Assembly: GCA_035296705.1 (NCBI GenBank)
Contig: DATHAL010000046.1
Span: 1-25,742, forward strand
Source: WHSW01 sp035296705
Lineage (GTDB): Bacteria > Actinomycetota > Thermoleophilia > Solirubrobacterales > 70-9
Reading direction: 5' to 3'
Length of the DNA stretch: 25,742 bases
Shown here in pieces: positions 16,153 through 21,879 of this stretch. Under the pieces are notes generated by a model that saw only the letters and a program-made list of their open reading frames with translations, had not been told where the DNA came from and made no database searches. The number at the start of each line of letters is the position of its first letter. Position 1 is the first letter of the stretch. Both the position numbers and the translations under genes were made by a program.

Positions 16153-16828
16153 CCGGGCCGCGCCGGCGGCGCTCCTCTTCGACATCGACGGAACGCTGAT
16201 CAGGACCGGCGGCGCCAGCGACCGGGCCTGGCATCGGGCGTTCCGCGAGCTCCACGACGTCGACGTGAACGTGCCCGACTACACGGGCAAGGGCGTGCCC
16301 GACCCGGCGGTCGGCGTCGCCTGCTTCCGAGGAGCGCTCGGCCGCGAGCCCGAGGGCGAGGAGATGGCGCGGCTGATGGCCCTCCGCCAGCGCTACCTCG
16401 CGGAGGAGGTCGAGAGCTCGCCCGGGTACCGCGTGATGCCGGGGGTCGTCGAGATGCTCGAGCGGCTTACGGGCGAGGGGCGGCTCGTCGGCCTGATCAC
16501 GGGCAACACCGAGCCCGCCGCGCACACGAAGCTCGGGCGCGCCGACCTCAACCGCTTCTTCTCCTTCGGCGGGTACGGCTCCGACGCCGACGACCGTCCC
16601 GGCGTCTGCCGGATTGCGCTGCGCCGCGCGGAGCAGGCGGCCGGTGGCAGGCTCGACCGCGACGGCTCGATCGCCACCGGCGATACCCCACTCGACATCG
16701 CCGCCGGCCACGACACGGCGATCCGCGTGCTCGGCGTCGCGACCGGGGAGTACTCGGTCGACCAGCTCCGCGACGCGGGCGCGGACTGGGTCGTCCCGGA
16801 CCTGACCGCCGGCGGGCTGCCGTTCTAG
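16145..16828 (+). CDS. HAD-superfamily phosphatase (phosphoglycolate/sugar-phosphate type)
   Basis: 227 residues with HAD motif I DIDGTL (13-18, nucleophile Asp13 and acid/base Asp15), motif II LITGN, a basic residue in EDR-like DDRPGV serving as motif III, and motif IV TGDTPLDIAAG. The helical cap inserted after motif I (residues about 20-90) makes it a subfamily I enzyme such as phosphoglycolate or hexose-phosphate phosphatases. The GTG start overlaps pgi by 8 bp, so it is probably the last gene of the tkt-tal-pgi transcript and may dephosphorylate a sugar phosphate or clear a side product. The substrate cannot be told from sequence. Its TAG stop overlaps the convergent gene's TAG stop in a shared CTAG. 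Confidence 0.8.
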   Translation: MADRAAPAALLFDIDGTLIRTGGASDRAWHRAFRELHDVDVNVPDYTGKGVPDPAVGVACFRGALGREPEGEEMARLMALRQRYLAEEVESSPGYRVMPGVVEMLERLTGEGRLVGLITGNTEPAAHTKLGRADLNRFFSFGGYGSDADDRPGVCRIALRRAEQAAGGRLDRDGSIATGDTPLDIAAGHDTAIRVLGVATGEYSVDQLRDAGADWVVPDLTAGGLPF

Positions 16829-17745
16829 GCCGAGGCCACGGTCTCCGATGCCTCCTCCTGGAGGCGCCGGGCGACGGCGGCGGCGGCCTGGCAGATCCGG
16901 TCGAGCTCGGAGGCTGACTTCTTGTGGCCCTTGACGTTGCAGACGAGGCTGCCGGCGCAGAGCTCGAACGCGTACGCGTCCGGCGAGTGCTCCTCGAGCC
17001 AGACGAGGAAGCTGGGGGAGAGGACCTGGCGCGCCATCGCCATGTCGTCGTCCTTGCCGATGAAGATCTCGTACTTTCTGTCGACCTCCGCTGATTCCTG
17101 CTCCACTCGCTGGCGCCGTCGAAAGGAGTCCTCCATCCCGTCCATGAACCGGAACCCGAACCGCCGCTGGCAGTAGAGCTCGTGCAGGAGGCGGGCGGTG
17201 TCCGGCAGCTCGGTCATCACGATCGTGTAATGGATGTAGGTGGTCTGGCTGTCGCCGTCTGAGTCCGTGCTCTCGTCCTCATAGGTGTAGAGGCAGAGGC
17301 TGCCCTCGAGGCCACCCGGCAAGACGCCGTTGAAGCGCTGCTCGGCGTAGCGGCGCTTGCCCTTGCGCAGCAGCGGCGTCACCGCGGGGAGCGAGCTCTT
17401 GCCGTCGATCCGGGTCAGACCGCGCCCCTGCGCGTAGGCGTTGAAGAAGTCCGCCGCGGCCTTCGAGGTCGCGATCAGCCAGACGACGACGCAGGCGATC
17501 AACAGGATGCCGCCGGCAGCCGCGGCGCCGATGCCGAAGCCGACCTGCGCTCCGACCACGACCAGGGCAAGCGCCGCGAGGACGCCGGTGATGATCAGCG
17601 TCGCGGGGTGGACGAGGAGCTGGCGCAGGTGCACGCCGCGCGTGTCGTCGGCGTCGTCGGGAACCGACGGCAGGTCCCGCGGCTCCCGCATCTCGCCGGT
17701 GCTCGCGGGCCGCGTCTGGCTCACGGACGGTCGCTCGGTCGTCAC
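16825..17745 (-). CDS. Hypothetical two-helix membrane protein
   Basis: 306 residues, not recognised. A polar N-terminus of about 50 residues is followed by two hydrophobic helices, LIITGVLAALALVVVGAQVG and GILLIACVVVWLIAT. A C-terminal soluble domain of about 200 residues follows, including a basic patch (LLRKGKRRYAEQRF), an acidic loop (YEDESTDSDGDSQT), and an FxFxD-like RRFGFRFMDGMEDSFRRR stretch. The last third (FELCAGSLVCNVKGHKKSASELDRICQAAAAVARRL) looks like a small folded domain and is probably cytoplasmic. Start choice: the GTG at 17745 is preceded at 8 bases by TAGGCT, the same arrangement as glk. A TTG at 17769 and an ATG at 17691 are alternatives. It is divergent from the dcw cluster, so a cell-envelope role is possible but unproven. 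Confidence 0.65.
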   Translation of the reverse strand: MTTERPSVSQTRPASTGEMREPRDLPSVPDDADDTRGVHLRQLLVHPATLIITGVLAALALVVVGAQVGFGIGAAAAGGILLIACVVVWLIATSKAAADFFNAYAQGRGLTRIDGKSSLPAVTPLLRKGKRRYAEQRFNGVLPGGLEGSLCLYTYEDESTDSDGDSQTTYIHYTIVMTELPDTARLLHELYCQRRFGFRFMDGMEDSFRRRQRVEQESAEVDRKYEIFIGKDDDMAMARQVLSPSFLVWLEEHSPDAYAFELCAGSLVCNVKGHKKSASELDRICQAAAAVARRLQEEASETVASA

Positions 17746-17753
17746 CGGGCGGC

Positions 17754-17759
17754 AGCCTA
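17754..17759 (-). promoter_or_regulatory. -10 element (TAGGCT) for a probable leaderless transcript of the hypothetical membrane protein
   Basis: Read on the minus strand, TAGGCT is followed by 8 bases and GTG at 17745. A CTGCAA hexamer (17781-17776) stands 16 bases upstream, resembling the TTGCAA proposed as the mraZ -35 element. Confidence 0.45.
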
Positions 17760-17815
17760 GCCGCTGCAAGGGCGGTTGCAGAAACGGGCGCCGTGCGCGC
17801 GCTCAGGCGAGCGTC

Positions 17816-17855
17816 CGGCGTCGCCCGAACCCGCACGGCGATGGGCGAAACGCCG
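17816..17855. repeat. Inverted repeat between the divergent promoters
   Basis: Left arm 17816-17826 (CGGCGTCGCCC) pairs with right arm 17843-17855 (GGGCG, AA bulge, ACGCCG), giving 11 base pairs around a 16-base loop. No T-run follows on either strand, so an intrinsic terminator is unlikely. It could be an operator or a chance GC-rich palindrome. Confidence 0.4.
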
Positions 17856-17916
17856 CCCTCGAGATTCCCACGTATCAACTCCGTCCGACGGATCGGTTCC
17901 AATTCTCGCCGACGCG

Positions 17917-17956
17917 GTGTTGCAAAGTGGGGCAAAGTGGGTTAGCGTGGCCCAAC
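17917..17956 (+). promoter_or_regulatory. MraZ operator: four 10-bp-spaced GTGGG-type boxes
   Basis: Four consecutive 10-base units each begin with GTG: GTGTTGCAAA, GTGGGGCAAA, GTGGGTTAGC, GTGGCCCAAC. The middle two contain a perfect GTGGG. MraZ proteins are known to bind direct TGGGN repeats with 5-bp spacers upstream of their own operon, and this array has exactly that 10-bp period. It lies 80 bp before mraZ and covers the proposed promoter, so binding would be expected to repress the operon. Confidence 0.8.
17920..17948 (+). promoter_or_regulatory. Promoter of the mraZ/dcw operon
   Basis: -35 TTGCAA (17920-17925), a 17-base spacer, and -10 TAGCGT (17943-17948). The spacing is ideal for a primary sigma factor. 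Transcription would start near 17955, leaving a leader of about 80 bases before mraZ. The promoter is interleaved with the MraZ boxes. Confidence 0.6.
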
Positions 17957-17970
17957 GAGTTGACCCAGGG

Positions 17971-18009
17971 ACCGGGGTGGTGAGGCTCCTCCCACCTCAC
18001 CACTCCGGT
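17971..18009 (+). ncRNA. Hairpin in the mraZ 5' leader (candidate cis-regulatory RNA)
   Basis: ACCGGGGTGGTGAGG (17971-17985) pairs with CCTCACCACTCCGGT (17995-18009): 15 pairs with one G-U wobble, closing a 9-base pyrimidine-rich loop, CTCCTCCCA. The hairpin lies wholly inside the predicted leader and ends 26 bases before the mraZ ATG. No U-tract follows, so it is not a standard terminator. A structured actinobacterial RNA called the mraW motif has been described in front of dcw genes; this hairpin may belong to it, but I cannot confirm the match. Confidence 0.6.
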
Positions 18010-18035
18010 CCAGATTTCTCGCTCGCACCTATCGC

Positions 18036-18479
18036 ATGGCCTTTCGTGGGCAGTACGAACACAACCTCGACTCCAAGGATCGGCTCACGGTCCCGGCTCG
18101 CTGGCGCGAGCCGCTCTCCGAGGGCGTGGTTCTCGTCGCCGGGCTCGACCCCTGCGTCGAGGTCTTCTCGCCGCGGGGTTATGACGACTGGAGCAAGCGC
18201 TTCCTCGCCGACCTCAACCGGCTCGGCCGCAAGGGCCGCATGATGTACCGGCGCTTCAACGCCTCGGCGGCCGACGAGGCGCTCGATTCCGCGGGCCGGG
18301 TGCGGCTCGCCAAGCACCTGATCGAGCACGCGGGGCTCGACGGTCCCTGCATGGTGGTCGGCGTCGGCGACCACATCGAGCTCTGGGACCCGAAGCGCTG
18401 GTCCGAGCACTACGCCGAACTCGACGAGCAGGCGGAGAGGCTCGCCGAGGAGCTCGCGACCTCCGCAGCCGGCTCCTAG
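18036..18479 (+). CDS. mraZ: Transcriptional regulator MraZ
   Basis: 147 residues with two SpoVT/AbrB-like half domains. Each carries the family motif of DxxGR type: LDSKDRLTVPARWRE (about 11-25) and LDSAGRVRLAKHLIEHAGL (about 84-102), plus YRRFNASAADE between them. MraZ forms a ring-shaped oligomer on the nucleoid and usually represses its own dcw operon through repeated GTGGG boxes, which are present at 17917-17956. The ATG at 18036 begins with FRGQYEHNLD, the standard N-terminus. No Shine-Dalgarno sequence is evident before it; the leader hairpin lies just upstream. rsmH follows after 7 bp. Confidence 0.95.
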   Translation: MAFRGQYEHNLDSKDRLTVPARWREPLSEGVVLVAGLDPCVEVFSPRGYDDWSKRFLADLNRLGRKGRMMYRRFNASAADEALDSAGRVRLAKHLIEHAGLDGPCMVVGVGDHIELWDPKRWSEHYAELDEQAERLAEELATSAAGS

Positions 18480-18486
18480 CTACGCG

Positions 18487-19473
18487 ATGGCCACACTGAC
18501 CTACATGACCACGGAGCACGTCCCCGTCCTCGCCCCCGAGCTGATCGCGCTCACCGACCCCGAGCCCGGGGACGTGGTCGTCGACTGCACGTTCGGCGGC
18601 GGTGGTCACGCCCGCCTCGCGGCCGAGCGGATCGGGCCGACGGGGCGCGTCGTCGCGATCGACCGCGACCCGCACGCCGAGCGTCGGTTCGCGGAGATCA
18701 AGGCGGAGCTCGGCGCGGAGGCCACCTTCGTCCGCGGCGACTTCGCCGATGCCCTCGACGAGATGGCCACCGACGGCGGCAGCGCGGACGTGATCCTGAT
18801 CGACCTCGGCGTGTCCTCCCTTCAGCTCGACACGGCCGAGCGCGGTTTCTCCTACTCATATGACGCACCGCTCGACATGCGGATGGACCCGAGCCAGGAG
18901 CTCAGCGCGCGCGAGCTCGTCAACGAGTGGGGCGCCGACCGGCTCGCGACCACGATCCGCGAGCTCGGCGAGGAGCGCCACGCGCGGTCGATCGCCGCCG
19001 AGATCGCGCGCCGGCGCCCGCTCGAGACCACCGGCGAGCTCGTCGAGGCGATCCGCGCCGCCGTCCCACCCGCCTACAGGTTCGGCCGCGGCCATCCGGC
19101 GAAGCGGACGTTCCAGGCGATCCGGATCGCAGTGAACTCCGAGCTCGAGTCGCTCGACCGCGCGCTCCCCGCGGCCTGGTCCGCGCTCGCGCCCGGCGGG
19201 CGGTTCGGCGCGATCGCCTTCCACAGCCTCGAGGACCGGCGCGTGAAGCGCTTTTTCGCGGACCGCGCGCGAGGCTGTATCTGCCCCCCTGAGCTCCCTG
19301 TCTGCCAATGCGGCCGCGAGCCCGAGGCCGAGCTCGTGACGCGCCGCGCCGTGAAGCCGAGCGAGGCCGAGATCGAGCGGAACCCGCGCGCCCGCTCGGC
19401 GAGGCTGCGGGTCGCCCGCAAGGCCGATGCGGCAGGAAGTCCCCGCTCGGAGCAAGAAAAACGGCCGAGGTGA
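18487..19473 (+). CDS. rsmH: 16S rRNA (cytosine-1402-N4)-methyltransferase RsmH
   Basis: 328 residues, the MraW family. It methylates N4 of C1402 in the decoding centre of 16S rRNA using S-adenosylmethionine. Seen: EHVPVLAPELI, the SAM loop VVDCTFGGGGHARL (31-44), FDLGVSS-type LIDLGVSSLQLD, FSYSYDAPLDMRMDP, and the C-terminal signature GHPAKRTFQAIRIAVNSELESL, followed by FHSLEDRRVKRFF. A CxCP/CQC cysteine pair in the tail (GCICPPELPVCQCG) is common in the family. The ATG at 18487 is used; MTTEH at 18505 is an equally possible start closer to typical family N-termini. ftsL starts 2 bp downstream of the stop. Confidence 0.95.
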   Translation: MATLTYMTTEHVPVLAPELIALTDPEPGDVVVDCTFGGGGHARLAAERIGPTGRVVAIDRDPHAERRFAEIKAELGAEATFVRGDFADALDEMATDGGSADVILIDLGVSSLQLDTAERGFSYSYDAPLDMRMDPSQELSARELVNEWGADRLATTIRELGEERHARSIAAEIARRRPLETTGELVEAIRAAVPPAYRFGRGHPAKRTFQAIRIAVNSELESLDRALPAAWSALAPGGRFGAIAFHSLEDRRVKRFFADRARGCICPPELPVCQCGREPEAELVTRRAVKPSEAEIERNPRARSARLRVARKADAAGSPRSEQEKRPR

Positions 19474-19475
19474 CG

Positions 19476-20207
19476 ATGGCGGCGACGGCACCAGCTCGCA
19501 GGACGGCGCCCGCGCGGCGCGCCCCGGCTTCAAAGCCGGCGCGGCGCAGCGCACCAGCCCGCCGCCGGCGCCAGCAGACGCCCCTTACCGGCTTCGTCCC
19601 GGTTGCGGTCGGACGCACGGCGGACGCGGTCGGGGGGATTGCGGACTCCGGCCTGTTCGTCTGGCTCACTCGCGGCAGGCTGTGGATCGGCCTCCTCGGC
19701 TCGCTCCTCGTCGGGATCGTGGCCCTGAACGTGATGGCGCTCAGCTTCAGCGCGTCGGAGAGCGACGCCGGCCGCCGCGCCGACCGGCTCGAGCTCGAGA
19801 ACTCGACCCTGGGCGCCGAGGTCGTAACGAAGCTCTCGCGCGCGCAGGTCCAGACCGAGGCCCAGACGCTGGGCCTGGTGATGCCGGCGGCGGGCGCGAT
19901 CGACTACCTCAAGGCGGGCTCGAACGACGCCGAGCAGGCCGCGCAGCGGCTTCGCGACGGCGAGCTGAGCACCGACGTCTACGCCGAGCCGGCGACAACC
20001 ACGACCACCCAGACCACGGACACCACCGCGGCTACGGAGCCCGCGACCACGGTCCCGGCCGAGCCCGCGACCGAGCCGGTGGCCACCGAGCCTGTGGCGA
20101 CGGAGACGGCGCCCCCGCCGACGGAGCCCGCCGCCACGGAGCCGGTGGCCACCGAGCCAGCCGCGGCCGAGACCACGACCTCGGGCGGGGGCATCGGGGC
20201 ACCATGA
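19476..20207 (+). CDS. ftsL: FtsL-like septum-formation protein with an extended Thr/Pro/Glu-rich tail
   Basis: 243 residues with the position and topology of FtsL, a bitopic divisome protein that with FtsB and FtsQ activates the septal synthase. A very basic Ala/Arg/Pro-rich cytoplasmic region (1-40) precedes a single membrane helix, LWIGLLGSLLVGIVALNVMAL (about 69-89). A short coiled coil follows (ADRLELENSTLGAEVVTKLS), then a conserved-looking end, AQTLGLVMPAAGAIDYL. From residue about 171 the protein continues as a low-complexity outer tail of about 73 residues, unusual for FtsL. A GAGG Shine-Dalgarno sequence 6 bases before the ATG supports the start. The stop overlaps ftsI by 4 bp. Identity rests mainly on synteny and topology, since FtsL sequences diverge greatly. 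Confidence 0.8.
   Translation: MAATAPARRTAPARRAPASKPARRSAPARRRRQQTPLTGFVPVAVGRTADAVGGIADSGLFVWLTRGRLWIGLLGSLLVGIVALNVMALSFSASESDAGRRADRLELENSTLGAEVVTKLSRAQVQTEAQTLGLVMPAAGAIDYLKAGSNDAEQAAQRLRDGELSTDVYAEPATTTTTQTTDTTAATEPATTVPAEPATEPVATEPVATETAPPPTEPAATEPVATEPAAAETTTSGGGIGAP
19986..20190 (+). repeat. Low-complexity tandem repeats encoding the FtsL tail
   Basis: This stretch encodes a Thr run followed by repeated EPVATE, EPAATE and EPATTVPAEPAT units, so the DNA is an imperfect tandem array of gag-ccg-gtg-gcc-acc type 15-base units. Such arrays change length easily by slippage, so the tail length may vary between strains. Confidence 0.7.
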
Positions 20208-21868
20208 GCTTGGTCGACCGCCGCCTCGGCCTGCTGTTCGCGGCGTTCGTCCTCCTCCTCTCGCTGATCGTCGTCCGAGCCGCCTGGGTGCAGGGCGTCA
20301 AGGGCGCCGGCCTCAGCGCCGAGGCGCAGAGCCAGCAGGTCGAGGAGGTGGTCGTACCGGGCTCCCGCGGGACGATCCGCGATCGCGGCGGCCGCGAGCT
20401 CGCGGTCTCCGAGGACGCGGCGACGATCTACGCGACGCCCTACCAGGTCACGGACCCGCAGGAGACCGCGCACAAGCTCGCGAAGGTGCTCGACCTGGAC
20501 CAGGACGAGGTGCTGCGCAACCTCGCTGATCGCAGCTCCGGGTTCGCCTACGTCGCCCGCAAGGTCGACCTGCAAAAGGCGGAGGAGATCGAGAAGCTGA
20601 AGCTGCCCGGGATCGGGACGCTCCCTGACAGTCGCCGCATCTATCCGCAGGGAGAGCTGGCGGCTCAGGTGATCGGGACGGTCGGCATCGACAACCAGGG
20701 CCTCACGGGGATCGAGGCCTCCGAGGACGAGCTCCTGCACGGCACCGACGGCGAGCGGGAGGTTGTCCGCGACGCGCTCGGGGACGAGCTCGAGCGAAAC
20801 ACCGTCGCGGGGGCGCAGACCGGCAGCGACCTGAAGCTCACGATCGACGCCAACCTCCAGGCGGAGACGGAGAAGGTGCTGGCCGGGCTCGGCTCCACCT
20901 ACCGGCCGGAGGGCGCGACCGCGATCGTCATGGACCCCCGCAGCTCTGAGGTCCTCGCGATGGCGAACTGGCCGACGTTCGACCCCTCCGACCCAGGCGG
21001 CGCGGCGCCGAACGAGCTCGCGAACATGGCGACCGGCTTCAACTACGAGCCGGGGTCGACGTTCAAGGCGTTCACCGTCGCCGGCGCGCTTCAGGAGGGG
21101 CTGGTCACTCCGAGCACGCCCTTCGAGCTTCCGCCGACGATCCAGGTCGCAGACCGAGTCATCGGCGAGTCGCACGAAGGTGTCGGTTACGGCACTCTGT
21201 CGGTGGCCGACATCCTCAAGTACTCGTCGAATGTCGGCGCGGTCAAGATCGGGCTCGAGCTCGGGGCAAACAAGTTCGACAAGTGGATCCGCACCTTCGG
21301 GTTCGGCGAGCCGACCGGGGTGGACTTCCCCGGCGAGGAACGCGGGATCGTGATCCCGGTCGACGACTACTCCGGCTCGACCATGGGAAACCTGCCGATC
21401 GGCCAGGGCCTCTCGGTGACGCCGATGCAGATGGCCGCCGGCTACTCGGCGATCGCCAACGGCGGCGTGCTGCGGACGCCGCGGCTGCTCCTCTCCGAGG
21501 ACGGTGACCGGATCCCAGCCGATCCGGGGAGTCGGGTGATCAGCCGCAAGTACTCCGAGGAGCTCCGCGACATGCTGAAGGGCGTGCTGGCGCCGGGCGG
21601 CACCGCCTCCGAGGTCGAGGTGCCCGGCTACACGCTGGCCGGCAAGACCGGGACCGCGCAGAAGGTCGACCCGGAGACCGGCACCTACTCCGAGACCGAG
21701 TTCGTGGCCTCCTTCGTCGGCTTCGCCCCGGCCGACGACCCGCGCCTGCTGGTGGCGCTCGTGGTCGACAATCCGAAGGGCGACTACTACGGTGGCAGCG
21801 TCGCCGCTCCGGCCTTCGGGGACATCGCCAAGTACGCGCTCCCGTACCTCGGCATCCCGCCTTCCTAG
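20204..21868 (+). CDS. ftsI: Septal peptidoglycan transpeptidase FtsI (class B penicillin-binding protein)
   Basis: 554 residues. It cross-links septal peptidoglycan together with FtsW, outside the membrane. A single N-terminal membrane helix (LLFAAFVLLLSLIVVRAAW, about 10-28) is followed by the PBP dimer domain with GSRGTIRDRGGRELAVS. The transpeptidase domain has SxxK as GSTFKAF with nucleophile Ser285, SxN as SSN (341-343), and KTG as KTGTAQ with Lys481; the catalytic set is complete. The C-terminus ends soon after the transpeptidase fold with no PASTA repeats, unlike some actinobacterial class B PBPs. The ATG overlaps the ftsL stop (ATGA). Its TAG stop is the first half of the proposed murE -10 hexamer. 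Confidence 0.95.
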   Translation: MSLVDRRLGLLFAAFVLLLSLIVVRAAWVQGVKGAGLSAEAQSQQVEEVVVPGSRGTIRDRGGRELAVSEDAATIYATPYQVTDPQETAHKLAKVLDLDQDEVLRNLADRSSGFAYVARKVDLQKAEEIEKLKLPGIGTLPDSRRIYPQGELAAQVIGTVGIDNQGLTGIEASEDELLHGTDGEREVVRDALGDELERNTVAGAQTGSDLKLTIDANLQAETEKVLAGLGSTYRPEGATAIVMDPRSSEVLAMANWPTFDPSDPGGAAPNELANMATGFNYEPGSTFKAFTVAGALQEGLVTPSTPFELPPTIQVADRVIGESHEGVGYGTLSVADILKYSSNVGAVKIGLELGANKFDKWIRTFGFGEPTGVDFPGEERGIVIPVDDYSGSTMGNLPIGQGLSVTPMQMAAGYSAIANGGVLRTPRLLLSEDGDRIPADPGSRVISRKYSEELRDMLKGVLAPGGTASEVEVPGYTLAGKTGTAQKVDPETGTYSETEFVASFVGFAPADDPRLLVALVVDNPKGDYYGGSVAAPAFGDIAKYALPYLGIPPS

Positions 21869-21871
21869 AAT
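21866..21871 (+). promoter_or_regulatory. -10 element (TAGAAT) for internal leaderless transcription of murE
   Basis: TAGAAT includes the ftsI stop codon TAG and is followed by 8 bases and the ATG of murE at 21880. The match to TANNNT and to the glk and gnd spacing is exact. Only a minimal AGG adjoins the ATG, too close for a normal ribosome-binding site. No -35 hexamer was found. Confidence 0.5.
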
Positions 21872-21879
21872 CGGCCAGG

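Noticed and set aside
17971..18009. mraZ-leader hairpin as an intrinsic terminator
   Set aside because: No T-run follows the stem, and it lies inside the leader of an operon that must be transcribed. Kept as a candidate regulatory RNA instead.
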